Part shown: piece after piece, positions 1 to 12,188 of the stretch
How the letters are laid out: every line of letters starts with the position of its first letter
How positions within the stretch are numbered: the stretch's first letter is position 1
Source of the DNA: Oceanospirillales bacterium
Lineage (GTDB): Bacteria > Pseudomonadota > Gammaproteobacteria > Pseudomonadales > Endozoicomonadaceae
Assembly: GCA_004762125.1 (NCBI GenBank)
Contig: SIHQ01000004.1
Location: 62,001-126,000, forward strand
DNA length: 64,000 bases
Direction: 5' to 3'
The notes under the pieces: generated by a model
Databases searched by the model: none
What the model saw: only the letters and a program-made list of their open reading frames with translations
Told to the model about the DNA's origin: nothing
Program-made: the position numbers and the translations under genes

Positions 1-72
1 TTGCAGCATCTGCTGACAAGATTTTTGAAAGTACAGATCAGCACTGAGCCGGCATTAATCGTAAAAAAATAA
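1..72 (+). other. possible 3' end of an upstream gene, frame unresolved
   Basis: The first bases may hold the end of a gene that starts outside the window. Frame 1 is open to a TAA at 70-72 and frame 3 to a TGA at 45-47; frame 2 stops at once. Neither short tail is recognisable. In ast operons the preceding gene is usually astC (succinylornithine aminotransferase), so that is a guess from context only. Confidence 0.25.
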
Positions 73-164
73 TGACAAAGACACAGTGTAAGGCAATACC
101 CCTGCCTGCATTGTATGAGAATGATATACAGCTGTTTATTCAGCTTGAGGCCTGACAGCACACT

Positions 165-2698
<2,534 letters not shown>

Positions 2699-2710
2699 GC
2701 ATTGCTGACC

Positions 2711-2800
2711 GTAGGTTGGGTTAGCAGAACGTAACCCAATACTCTGACAAATATTTTTTATAAAATCGTTGGGTTATGAGCTCGGTTCTACCCAACCTAC
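2711..2800. repeat. palindromic AACCCAACCTAC-type intergenic element
   Basis: The outer arms are gtaggttggg (2711-2720) and cccaacctac (2791-2800), a perfect 10-bp inverted repeat. Inside, each side also forms its own smaller palindrome (ttgggttagc with gtaacccaa on the left, ttgggttatg with tacccaa on the right), giving a two-hairpin structure. A related copy lies at 24859-24896. The right arm ends 16 bases before the astB start codon. Confidence 0.7.
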
Positions 2801-2816
2801 GAGGCCACCAAGGCTT

Positions 2817-4172
2817 ATGAAAAAAACTGTAGAAGCCAACTTCGATGGGCTGGTAGGTCCTACCCACAACTATGCGGGTCTATCTATTGGCAATATTGCC
2901 TCAACCAACAATCAGTCTGTACTCTCCAACCCAAAGAAAGCGGCCTTGCAGGGTCTGACAAAAATGAAATCCCTGCACGACATGGGACTGGTACAAGGCG
3001 TTCTCGCACCACAGGAAAGGCCAGATATCCACAGCCTGCGAAAGTTGGGATTCAATGGTACCGATGCTGACGTACTGGCTAAAGCGGCTAAAGAAGTTCC
3101 TTTTATTCTGGCTTCCTGTGCATCGGCATCCAGCATGTGGACGGCCAATGCAGCTACCGTTTCCCCGAGTGCTGATACCGCAGATAACAGAGTGCATTTC
3201 ACACCTGCCAACCTGTGCAGCAAGTTTCATCGATCTATTGAGCATGAAACTACGGGCCGAATCCTGAAATCCGTATTCGGCAACGACGAGCATTTTAATC
3301 ACCATCCAGCATTGTTCAGTACAACTCATTTTGGTGATGAGGGTGCCGCTAACCATACTCGTTTCTGTAACCAGTATGGTGAGCAAGGAGTCGAGCTGTT
3401 CGTCTACGGACGTGAAGCTTTCGATGCGGCAAAACCGGCACCAGTGAAATTCCCTGCTCGCCAGACTCTCGAAGCCTCAAAAGCGATCGCTCGTCAGCAC
3501 TTGTTACACGAGAATAAAACAATATTTGCCCAACAGAATCCAAACATTATTGATAAGGGGGTTTTCCACAATGACGTCATTGCCGTGGGGAACCGAAATG
3601 TACTCTTCTGTCATGAACAGGCTTTTTTGAATCAAGCGAACGTCTATAACAATCTTAGACAGGCCTATGGCAAAGATGACTTTTTCATTATTGAGGTTCC
3701 CGAAAGCAGAATCAGGGTAGAAACAGCGGTAAAAAGTTACCTGTTTAACAGCCAACTGCTGAGCACTTCAAATGATAGCTCTTCAAAAGAGAGCATGACC
3801 ATCGTCGTACCCTCTGATTGTCAGAGCGACCAACAGGTGGAACGCTACCTTGAAGAACTGGTTGCGGCTGATAACCCGATTAATGACATCAAAGTGTTTG
3901 ATCTTCGCCAGAGCATGAATAACGGTGGCGGCCCTGCTTGCCTGAGACTGCGAGTTGTATTAAATGAAACCGAACTGGCAGCCACCAACAGTAACTGCCT
4001 GATAGATGATCTGCTATTCACAACTCTGAGTCAGTGGGTTGAAAAGCACTACCGTGATCGTCTGATAGAAGCCGATCTGGCTGATCCGCAACTGTTGATC
4101 GAATCCCGAACAGCACTGGATGAGTTGACTCAGATTCTGAAGCTGGGGTCTGTTTATCAGTTTCAGATTTAA
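2817..4172 (+). CDS. astB: N-succinylarginine dihydrolase AstB
   Basis: AstB hydrolyses N2-succinylarginine to succinylornithine, releasing CO2 and two ammonia, the second AST step. It belongs to the amidinotransferase fold with a Cys-His-Glu catalytic set. I chose ATG 2817, giving 451 residues that begin [21 protein letters not shown], the conserved family N-terminus. The frame is open upstream to a TTG at 2769, but those codons lie inside the palindromic element and are unlikely to be translated. Motifs seen include [32 protein letters not shown] near the C-terminus with the likely catalytic cysteine, and the [12 protein letters not shown] stretch. An AGG follows the repeat (2800-2802) as a weak ribosome site. 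astE and astC are not in the window downstream. Confidence 0.95.
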   Translation: MKKTVEANFDGLVGPTHNYAGLSIGNIASTNNQSVLSNPKKAALQGLTKMKSLHDMGLVQGVLAPQERPDIHSLRKLGFNGTDADVLAKAAKEVPFILASCASASSMWTANAATVSPSADTADNRVHFTPANLCSKFHRSIEHETTGRILKSVFGNDEHFNHHPALFSTTHFGDEGAANHTRFCNQYGEQGVELFVYGREAFDAAKPAPVKFPARQTLEASKAIARQHLLHENKTIFAQQNPNIIDKGVFHNDVIAVGNRNVLFCHEQAFLNQANVYNNLRQAYGKDDFFIIEVPESRIRVETAVKSYLFNSQLLSTSNDSSSKESMTIVVPSDCQSDQQVERYLEELVAADNPINDIKVFDLRQSMNNGGGPACLRLRVVLNETELAATNSNCLIDDLLFTTLSQWVEKHYRDRLIEADLADPQLLIESRTALDELTQILKLGSVYQFQI

Positions 4173-4177
4173 TTTTT

Positions 4178-4210
4178 AATTGACAGGTACGCGTTGCTTA
4201 CCTGTCAATT
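4178..4210 (+). terminator. hairpin after the ast operon
   Basis: A perfect 12-bp stem (aattgacaggta at 4178-4189 with tacctgtcaatt at 4199-4210) and a 9-base loop start a few bases after the astB stop. There is no T-run after it, so it may slow or end transcription or protect the 3' end rather than be a classical rho-independent terminator. Confidence 0.5.
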
Positions 4211-4450
4211 ACATCCAACTCCGACTCTTCTAGAGCTTCAAGCATCAGAATAGTGATCATTATTTTCATGCTAGCTATGTCTCAATGTCTTTTCTTACCT
4301 TTCAATCGCCTGCTCTTATTATTATTTCTTCCTTGAACAAAGAAAATCAGACTGCCAGGGGCTGTTGAGGTTTTATAGCGAGCTCCCCTTTAGCCACTTT
4401 CCGTGTCCATACTTTAAGATCGTGCATGTTTGGAATGAACAAATAGACTC
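4211..4450. other. intergenic stretch with no recognisable gene
   Basis: Between the astB hairpin and the rhlE promoter I see no open frame of useful length and no clear RNA gene on either strand. The sequence is AT-rich and of mixed composition. Confidence 0.5.
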
Positions 4451-4457
4451 AGTAATA

Positions 4458-4486
4458 CTGAAATGAGCCAGTAGAGTATTTATAAT
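4458..4486 (+). promoter_or_regulatory. likely sigma-70 promoter of rhlE
   Basis: A perfect -10 box (tataat, 4481-4486) has a -35-like ctgaaa at 4458-4463 with 17-bp spacing. It would give a leader of about 65 bases before the helicase start codon. Confidence 0.5.
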
Positions 4487-4556
4487 GCTGCGCCCCTAAT
4501 GGCTTAATGTGGGCACCCATATCGAAAGTCTTAGTCAATCCAAGGAATGTATATCT

Positions 4557-5795
4557 ATGTCATTTGGCTCTTTAGGCTTGTGTGACGAGCTGCTTAAGAC
4601 CGTTTCAGAGCAAGGTTATACAACAGCATCACCGATACAGGCTGAAGCTATTCCTGTGGTACTTAGTCAGCGTGATGTAATGGCCGTAGCGCAAACTGGC
4701 ACAGGTAAAACCGCAGGCTTCACGTTGCCTATGGTTCAGCTATTGTCTGATGGCCCTAGCCCACAAGCTCAATCTGTACGTTCGTTAGTTATTACACCGA
4801 CTCGTGAGCTTGCCGCTCAAGTTGCTCAGAGCGTTGAAAGCTACAGCAGTCGTATGAATCTTCGCTCAGCGGCAGCGTTTGGTGGTGTGAGGATTGAACC
4901 GCAGATATCCGTGCTACAAGGTGGTTTGGATGTGCTTATTGCCACACCTGGTCGGTTAATCGATCTTTATAATCAGAAAGCAATTAACTTTGACCAGCTT
5001 GAAATACTAGTCTTGGACGAAGCTGACAGAATGTTGGATTTGGGGTTCATCGACGATATACGTCTCATTAATAGCCTGCTGCCTACCAAACGCCAAACCC
5101 TGATGTTCTCAGCTACTTTTTCTAAAGAGATCAAGTCACTTGCTAATGGCCTGTTAAACAATCCACTTTTGATTGAAGTGACTGCCGCGAACAGTACGGT
5201 CGATACAGTTAAGCAGAAAATGCATCCTGTTGATAAAAATCGTAAGAGCGAAATACTGATTCACCTTGTTAAAAAGAACAAGTGGCGCCAGGTTTTAGTC
5301 TTCAGTCGTACCAAGCATGGAGCAGACAGCTTGGTAACTCAGCTGGAAAGTGCCGGTATCAGTGCCGCATCAATCCATGCGAATAGAACCCAGCATGCAC
5401 GAACACATGCTCTGGATGACTTTAGAAACGGGAAAATTGCGGTATTGGTCGCCACTGATATTGCTTCTCGAGGCATTGATATCAACCAACTGCCTTGCGT
5501 TGTTAACTTTGACCTCCCTTACGTCCCAGAAGACTATATTCATCGTATTGGTCGAACCGGTCGTGCTAGCACCTCAGGCTTAGCGGTTTCATTGTTCAGC
5601 GAGGATGAAACCAAGCAGTTACGGTCTATTGAGCGTCTTTTGGGTCGTAAATTTGAGCGTATGATCATTCCTGGTTTTGCACCTAGTGAAAAGGCACCAG
5701 TACATCCTTTGGATGATGATGAGTTTGGTCATTTTGAGGCTGCCCCTCAACCACGTCGTCGAAGCAAACCTTCGGGCCGTAAAGGTCGGAAGTAA
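4557..5795 (+). CDS. rhlE: DEAD-box ATP-dependent RNA helicase, RhlE type
   Basis: This is an ATP-dependent RNA helicase acting in RNA remodelling, ribosome assembly or decay. I chose ATG 4557 because AAGGA lies ten bases upstream (4542-4546) and the product then starts MSFGSLGLCDELLKTVSEQGY, the usual RhlE N-terminus with Q motif (SPIQ). The frame is open 16 codons further upstream. The 412-residue protein has motif I AQTGTGKT, PTRELAAQ, GGVR, TPGRL, DEAD, SAT, then ATDIASRGIDI and HRIGRTGR in the second RecA lobe. The tail is short and basic (PRRRSKPSGRKGRK), which suits RNA binding. It stands alone, with roxA following after 120 bases. Confidence 0.9.
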   Translation: MSFGSLGLCDELLKTVSEQGYTTASPIQAEAIPVVLSQRDVMAVAQTGTGKTAGFTLPMVQLLSDGPSPQAQSVRSLVITPTRELAAQVAQSVESYSSRMNLRSAAAFGGVRIEPQISVLQGGLDVLIATPGRLIDLYNQKAINFDQLEILVLDEADRMLDLGFIDDIRLINSLLPTKRQTLMFSATFSKEIKSLANGLLNNPLLIEVTAANSTVDTVKQKMHPVDKNRKSEILIHLVKKNKWRQVLVFSRTKHGADSLVTQLESAGISAASIHANRTQHARTHALDDFRNGKIAVLVATDIASRGIDINQLPCVVNFDLPYVPEDYIHRIGRTGRASTSGLAVSLFSEDETKQLRSIERLLGRKFERMIIPGFAPSEKAPVHPLDDDEFGHFEAAPQPRRRSKPSGRKGRK

Positions 5796-5915
5796 TTCAT
5801 TTTTGCTAAATAATCGCAAATCGATGGGGGCAGCCCACCAATTCCTTTGATCCATCTATTGTTCTAAACTGTCTTGCAATACGATGCTTCACTTCAGCTC
5901 AGGATATTCCCCCCT

Positions 5916-7070
5916 ATGACATCATCCATTTTGGGCCAGATCGAACCGAACGATTTTCTTCAAAAATATTGGCAAAAAAAACCACTGATCATTCGTCAGG
6001 CATTCAACGATTTTCAACTACCTATTGAAGCGGATGAACTCGCTGGACTGGCAATGGATGAAGAAGTCGAATCCAGAATTATTATCGAGAAGGGTGAAAA
6101 ACCCTGGCAGCTGAAACGCGGACCTTTTTCCGAAGAAACCTTTGCATCACTGCCTCCCAGCCACTGGACATTGTTAGTACAGGCTGTGGATCATTGGGTA
6201 CCAGAAGTTCATAGCATTCTTGAAGCGTTTGATTTTCTGCCTTCCTGGCGACTGGATGACATTATGATCAGTGTCGCTGCTGACGGCGGTTCTGTTGGCC
6301 CTCACTATGACCAGTACGATGTCTTTCTAATACAGGCTGAAGGTAAACGTCAGTGGCAGATAGGCCCTGTATACGATGCAGAATCACCAAAGCTGGAAGA
6401 TACTGAGTTACACATTCTTTCCGAGTTTGAAGTACTGGAAGAGCACTTGATGGAACCGGGTGACATCCTCTATCTTCCGCCAGGTGTTGGTCATAACGGT
6501 GTAGCCGCAGGTGATAACTGCATGACGATCTCTGTGGGCTTTAGAGCGCCCAGCCATCGTGAAATTCTGATGCAGTACACTGATTTCATTTCAGATCAGT
6601 TGCCTGACAGTCTGAGATATTCAGATTCTGATCAAAAACTTCCAATGAATAAGGGTGAAATAGACGACGAAGCTCTTAATCGGTTGCAGGTTATTCTGAG
6701 AGAACATATCGACGATAGAAGTAAGCTAGCTCAGTGGTTTGGCCATCAAATGACCCAGCTTAAACATGATCAGGAAGCAGACTGTGAGTTTTCTGACTGG
6801 GACTCTCTTCTGGAGGCGCTAAGCGGTACAACCCTGGTGATTAATGAAGGTTCACGCTTGGCGTTCAGAAAAGACAATGAAGCGTTTTTTCTGTTTGCTG
6901 ATGGTTGTCACTATCCATGCAGTGATGCAGCAACTCAGTCCCTTGCAGAAAAGCTGTGCAAAGACAGCCTCTTGCCTTCGGAAGGTTGGCAAGATCTGAA
7001 TTCACCTGAAGTTCGGAATTTGATTTTAAGCCTTATAAACAAAGGCTCGCTCTATATTCAAGAGATATGA
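5916..7070 (+). CDS. roxA: ribosomal protein uL16 3-hydroxylase RoxA (YcfD, JmjC/cupin type)
   Basis: This 2-oxoglutarate and Fe(II)-dependent oxygenase hydroxylates an arginine of ribosomal protein uL16 in the family's characterised member YcfD. From ATG 5916 it has 385 residues, close to the E. coli length. The metal-binding triad is visible as H130 and D132 (GPHYDQYD) and H193 (GVGHNG), in the jelly-roll core. PGDILYLPPG and SVGFRAPSHRE are family landmarks, and the C-terminal winged-helix part is present. The frame extends to a TTG at 5874, but the first 14 codons add nothing conserved. No strong ribosome site precedes either start, so the exact start is uncertain. Confidence 0.9.
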   Translation: MTSSILGQIEPNDFLQKYWQKKPLIIRQAFNDFQLPIEADELAGLAMDEEVESRIIIEKGEKPWQLKRGPFSEETFASLPPSHWTLLVQAVDHWVPEVHSILEAFDFLPSWRLDDIMISVAADGGSVGPHYDQYDVFLIQAEGKRQWQIGPVYDAESPKLEDTELHILSEFEVLEEHLMEPGDILYLPPGVGHNGVAAGDNCMTISVGFRAPSHREILMQYTDFISDQLPDSLRYSDSDQKLPMNKGEIDDEALNRLQVILREHIDDRSKLAQWFGHQMTQLKHDQEADCEFSDWDSLLEALSGTTLVINEGSRLAFRKDNEAFFLFADGCHYPCSDAATQSLAEKLCKDSLLPSEGWQDLNSPEVRNLILSLINKGSLYIQEI

Positions 7071-7078
7071 AATCAACG

Positions 7079-7111
7079 TTCAAGGCAGTAGATGTTTGCT
7101 ACTGCCTTGAA
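7079..7111. terminator. hairpin between convergent genes
   Basis: A perfect 13-bp stem (ttcaaggcagtag at 7079-7091 with ctactgccttgaa at 7099-7111) with a 7-base loop sits just after roxA and before the convergent gene ending at 7215. It lacks a T-run, so it is a structural or weak bidirectional terminator. Confidence 0.5.
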
Positions 7112-7214
7112 GCTTGTTCGCTTAACTGGCAGGTGTTGCAATGACTGCACTGGACTTCCCACCGTTCAATAAGCTTACGCCAGAATGGTTTGTGACTGTC
7201 CTGCAAAGCTTTAG

Positions 7215-7898
7215 TCATACCTGCACTGGTTTGGATATGGGTTGTTCTTCAGTCATGGCGACAAACTTTATACGCTTGCCTGCATCATCAATTTGTACTT
7301 CTAATGGTTGCTTCAGTAACTTTTCCCAGATTGCGTCCATATCTGATTCACTTGGGTTCTGCTTACTCTCAGCCTGCCATTGTGACTTAAGCCCAGCCAG
7401 CTGATTCTGAAACTCTTCAGCACTGGTTCTGAGCACATTGCCATTCTGATAAGAACTGATCTGCTGTTTTAATTCTGTAATCAACTTTTCTCCCGACAGG
7501 TTATGCTTTTTCAGAGCGTCATGATCGGGTGGTATGAGCTGAATCCAGTCCTCTACACCCTCTAACCTGATAAGAACCTTTCCTGCCGGTTTGATGTCAG
7601 GATTTGTTTGATAGTCAGTCACTACCTGATGACACTTCTTCAGCATCAGGTTGCCTCTGACCTGATTGATATCATCATTAAGTTTATTACCTGCCGGCTT
7701 CTGATTAATCGAATTGGCGACATTCTCCAGATTCTTTTTAGCAGCCATTCTGTCCTTCAACGACTTACCTTGAGTTTGTGGACCGTTCGCCGTTTGAGGT
7801 AGCACAGAAGGTGGCTGACTCTTTGATTGAGTCTCAGGTTCAGCAGAAGGAATTGACGGTATTTCCCCCCGCCCATCAACATTGATTGATCCAGACAT
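7215..7898 (-). CDS. orphan protein, paralogue of the 8187-9170 product
   Basis: I do not recognise this 227-residue protein. Its first 50 residues are rich in Ser, Pro, Gln and Gly (MSGSINVDGRGEIPSIPSAE), followed by a basic segment (KSLKDRMAAKKNLENVANS) and a mixed, mostly helical rest. There is no signal peptide or membrane segment. The part VLIRLEGVEDWIQLIPPDHD followed by a coil-forming stretch and a late W..L...P...V pattern matches the product of 8187-9170 in order and spacing, so the two look like diverged paralogues. A small BamE-like lipoprotein gene lies between them on the same strand. A disordered N-terminus plus helical body would suit a secreted or chaperone-bound protein, but that is a guess. 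Confidence 0.7.
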   Translation of the reverse strand: MSGSINVDGRGEIPSIPSAEPETQSKSQPPSVLPQTANGPQTQGKSLKDRMAAKKNLENVANSINQKPAGNKLNDDINQVRGNLMLKKCHQVVTDYQTNPDIKPAGKVLIRLEGVEDWIQLIPPDHDALKKHNLSGEKLITELKQQISSYQNGNVLRTSAEEFQNQLAGLKSQWQAESKQNPSESDMDAIWEKLLKQPLEVQIDDAGKRIKFVAMTEEQPISKPVQV

Positions 7899-7922
7899 AA
7901 AACAATTCCTCTCTTTAATTAT

Positions 7923-8168
7923 TTATTCCTGCAGTCCTTCTGCACTGAATACAACAACTCGACCCTGGATATAAGTCACCAACACTTCTCGTTCACCGGC
8001 ACTCCAGACACAGTTAAGTCGGCCAAGCTCTTCTTCACAACCACCAGGTTTACCAAGAATGCCTTCTACTTCTTCAATACTCATACCTGCATCCAGTTGG
8101 TTAAAGGCCCTCTGATTCAAGTGAGTGCAACCTGATAGAAGTAGCGATAACAGTAATGCTGTTCTCAT
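7923..8168 (-). CDS. small SmpA/OmlA (BamE)-like lipoprotein
   Basis: This is an 81-residue predicted outer-membrane or periplasmic lipoprotein. The N-terminus MRTALLLSLLLSGCTHL has a hydrophobic stretch and a lipobox with Cys14 (LLSG-C). The mature part carries the FNQLDAGMSIEEVEGILGKPG pattern, shown in shortened form, that marks the SmpA/OmlA fold used by BamE in outer-membrane protein assembly. It is shorter than BamE itself and lacks BamE's other conserved parts, so it is a family relative, not bamE. It sits 24 bases from the 7215-7898 gene and 18 from the 8187-9170 gene, in one probable operon. Confidence 0.8.
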   Translation of the reverse strand: MRTALLLSLLLSGCTHLNQRAFNQLDAGMSIEEVEGILGKPGGCEEELGRLNCVWSAGEREVLVTYIQGRVVVFSAEGLQE

Positions 8169-8186
8169 ACAGTGTCCTTCTGTAGA

Positions 8187-9170
8187 TCAACCCTTCGGCA
8201 TTGGCGGCTGCGCTGTAGGTGGAACATTTGTATCAGATTCCTTCTTCTCTGACTGAGCCCATGTTTCTGTTTCAGATGTTGGCGTTTGTCGGTTTTTATC
8301 TTCAGGCATCTCTTCAGGTTTTTTCTTTTCCTGAGGCTCTATCACTGGCTTACTCACTCTGACTCTTGGCACACTACTGTCGTTTTTATCGTGTTCAAAG
8401 GCTTCCAGAGTGACGGGTGCATTACGAATATTGTTCCAGGCTTGTTCCCATTTATTTTTAAAACCACCCTGAATACCTTCTTCGTGCTTGTTATCTTTAA
8501 GCTGCTTAGCAGTCTGCCTCATCACATCTTTGAGTTGCTCCAGGGTCTGAGTGTCCTGCTCTGCGCTATAAGCTTGATAGTGATTTTCTTCGTACTGTTT
8601 GAGTATTTCCAATGCCATCTTTTGATATTCAGCGAACTTCTCCGGTGTAGCAGCCAGCTCTTTTGACAGAGGAATCAGTGAAATGGGCTTGGTCTCGCCG
8701 GGCAACGTTATAGTAACGTTAAGATCTTTCGGTGCATTTTTAGGATCTAGAAGAAACTGTTGAGCTCTTCCCATCAATGAATGGGTCTCAAAGCGCTTGC
8801 TGATCGTTTTAGCTTTGTTCAAGGCTTGAGACTGTTCTTCCAGCAACTGATCTTTGGTCATATTGCTGTAGTCTTTCTGTTCTTCCTTTTTTTCTGTATT
8901 TTCAGTTTTTCCCGGCGTTGCTGTTGGCACCGCACCTTTGCCCTTTTTTAGAGAAGCATCCGGTGTTGTCTTTTGTGTTTGCCGCTCGGCCAGAGGTTTT
9001 CCATTCTTGCGTTTTTTCCCTTTAGGCAAGTTTTTTTGAGGATCTTCAACCTTAGTAACATCATGAGGAGGCAGTTTTCCAGCCGGCTTACTCCCCACTC
9101 CTGATGAATCTTGCGGTTGTGGCGTTACAGGTGAGGGAATACCCGGTCCGGTTGAGGGGGGAATAGACAT
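8187..9170 (-). CDS. orphan proline/lysine-rich protein, paralogue of the 7215-7898 product
   Basis: This 327-residue protein is not recognised. The start at 9170 was chosen because GGAGA lies six bases upstream; the frame is open seven codons more. Residues 1-100 are low in complexity and rich in Pro, Lys, Gly and Thr with basic runs (KGKKRKNGK). A helical middle (about 110-240) contains VTITLPGETKPISLIPLSKE, which parallels the LIRLEGVEDWIQLIP part of the neighbouring paralogue. The end is again charged and Pro-rich (PEEMPEDKNRQTPTS). No signal peptide is present. It is the first gene of a three-gene minus-strand set behind the groEL terminator. The layout resembles secreted effector-like proteins with disordered ends, but nothing in the sequence proves secretion. 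Confidence 0.7.
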   Translation of the reverse strand: MSIPPSTGPGIPSPVTPQPQDSSGVGSKPAGKLPPHDVTKVEDPQKNLPKGKKRKNGKPLAERQTQKTTPDASLKKGKGAVPTATPGKTENTEKKEEQKDYSNMTKDQLLEEQSQALNKAKTISKRFETHSLMGRAQQFLLDPKNAPKDLNVTITLPGETKPISLIPLSKELAATPEKFAEYQKMALEILKQYEENHYQAYSAEQDTQTLEQLKDVMRQTAKQLKDNKHEEGIQGGFKNKWEQAWNNIRNAPVTLEAFEHDKNDSSVPRVRVSKPVIEPQEKKKPEEMPEDKNRQTPTSETETWAQSEKKESDTNVPPTAQPPMPKG

Positions 9171-9235
9171 AGTGAGTCTCCGAAAAAGCACTGAATAGAG
9201 CTATTCATCGGCAGACTTTGTAATAATAACAGCAT

Positions 9236-9265
9236 AAAAAAAACCGCACGCCTTAAGGTATGCGG
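9236..9265 (-). terminator. rho-independent terminator of groES-groEL
   Basis: Read on the minus strand, a GC-rich 9-bp stem (ccgcatacc with ggcgtgcgg, one central mismatch pair) and a TTAA loop are followed by eight T. Two more small hairpins lie between it and groEL: tacagga/tcctgta (9279-9295) and ggtaatg/cattacc (about 9295-9318). Confidence 0.85.
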
Positions 9266-9347
9266 CTCTTTAAGTACAGGAATGTCCTGTATCCCGGTAA
9301 TGCAAAAAGCCATTACCAGGAGAGAAGCTGAGCTTCAGGGGCAATGA

Positions 9348-11003
<1,656 letters not shown>

Positions 11004-11050
11004 TTAAAAAACAGTTGTAATGGAACCGGAGTCTTAAATTGATCGAACGA

Positions 11051-11344
11051 TCAGTCTTCCAGTACAGCGAATATTTCGCTTTCAGAAACGATGATCAGCT
11101 CTTCGCCATCGATCTTAACGGTGTCAGAACCGGCGTACTTACCAAAGATCACCTTGTCACCAACGCTAACGCTAACAGGACGCTTTTCACCGTTATCCAG
11201 AAATGCGCCATCACCAATAGCTACAACTACACCCTGATTAGGTTTCTCAGTAGCGGAACCTGGCAGAACAATGCCACCAGCAGAAGTGGTTTCTTCTTCT
11301 TCACGACGAACTACGACGCGATCACGCAACGGACGGATTTTCAT
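11051..11344 (-). CDS. groES: co-chaperonin GroES (Hsp10)
   Basis: GroES is the heptameric lid of the GroEL chamber. From the ATG at 11344 it has 97 residues, the E. coli length, and begins [18 protein letters not shown]. The mobile loop region [20 protein letters not shown] and the [11 protein letters not shown] segment are intact. The frame runs upstream to 11401, but that part is untranslated leader. It leads the groES-groEL operon and is preceded by a sigma-32 promoter (11477-11504) and a leader hairpin (11425-11458). Confidence 0.98.
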   Translation of the reverse strand: MKIRPLRDRVVVRREEEETTSAGGIVLPGSATEKPNQGVVVAIGDGAFLDNGEKRPVSVSVGDKVIFGKYAGSDTVKIDGEELIIVSESEIFAVLED

Positions 11345-11424
11345 CGATGTATATCTCCAACTGTTTAGATCGAGTGAGCAGTTATAGCACTCGACCATCA
11401 TATAAGACTTGGGTTTACCACCCT

Positions 11425-11458
11425 CGGGGTTAGAGGTTCTTCTATAGAACCGAACCCG
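11425..11458 (-). promoter_or_regulatory. imperfect hairpin in the groES leader
   Basis: The leader between the heat-shock promoter and groES can fold into a long interrupted stem: cgggttcggttct pairs with agaacctctaaccccg around a short atag loop. It could affect message stability or translation; a thermosensor role is not shown. Confidence 0.35.
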
Positions 11459-11476
11459 TTTTACGGTAACTCTCTA

Positions 11477-11504
11477 GGTATGGGTGGTTGAGGACTATTT
11501 CAAG
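11477..11504 (-). promoter_or_regulatory. sigma-32 heat-shock promoter of groES-groEL
   Basis: On the minus strand the -35 CTTGAAA (11498-11504) and -10 CCCATACC (11477-11484) are separated by 13 bp. This matches the sigma-32 consensus CTTGAAA-N13-15-CCCCATNT very closely. No CIRCE (HrcA) operator was seen. Confidence 0.85.
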
Positions 11505-11595
11505 GGTACGCTGTCAATTTTTTTGTTTTTTCGCGCGCCGAACCTTCTATATGAGGACGATCCGGCTTTCACAAGCATTCAGTCATGAATACTGA

Positions 11596-12087
11596 TCAAT
11601 GTTTATGATCATCTGAATTCAAGTCATCATTCTGTTTGAAGTCACCATCAATGGTGTGGTTGATGGTACGGTTAACATCAACATCTTCACGGTAATATTC
11701 TGCTTCAAAAGTCTGGTTAGCTGGTTGGAATTTCCAGCGATCGCTTTTGACCACTCGTCCCAGAATCAGCTTACGAACAAAAGGAATCAGCAGCAGAATA
11801 CCAAAAGCATCAGTAATAAAACCTGGGAAGATCAGGAACAGACCGCCTACAGCAATCATCAGTCCTTCCACCATTTCAAGAGCCGGCATCTCGCCAAAAG
11901 CCATTTTTTCTCTGGCTTTTATCAGGGTTTTCACACCCTCGGTGCGAATGATGGCACCACCTGCAAACATTCCCAGAATCACCAATGCAACGGTATTAAG
12001 AGCACCAATAGAGCCTCCCACCTTGATCAGGGTAATCATTTCAAGGATTGGCAGGACAACAAAAAAGAACAGCGGGAAGAAGCGCAT
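11596..12087 (-). CDS. fxsA: FxsA family inner-membrane protein
   Basis: FxsA is a small cytoplasmic-membrane protein; overproduction in E. coli lets phage T7 escape exclusion by the F plasmid, and its normal role is unknown. The 163-residue product has three or four hydrophobic helices in the first 120 residues (MRFFPLFFFVVLPILEMITLI is shown to its first half only as MRFFPLFFFVVLPILEM) and a hydrophilic His/Asp-rich end (SDDHKH). The motif GGSIGALNTVALVILG and the IRTEG turn are family features. fxsA sits next to groES in E. coli too, which supports the call. It is transcribed in the same direction and could have its own terminator-less end before the groES promoter. Confidence 0.9.
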   Translation of the reverse strand: MRFFPLFFFVVLPILEMITLIKVGGSIGALNTVALVILGMFAGGAIIRTEGVKTLIKAREKMAFGEMPALEMVEGLMIAVGGLFLIFPGFITDAFGILLLIPFVRKLILGRVVKSDRWKFQPANQTFEAEYYREDVDVNRTINHTIDGDFKQNDDLNSDDHKH

Positions 12088-12188
12088 TGACGGCTCCGGT
12101 TAAAATAGTGTTTTTTATATGGGGTGGAATCATACCTTATTCAAGTGTTCGAGACTTTGTTTTTAGAAAGATTACGAAGCCTGTACTC

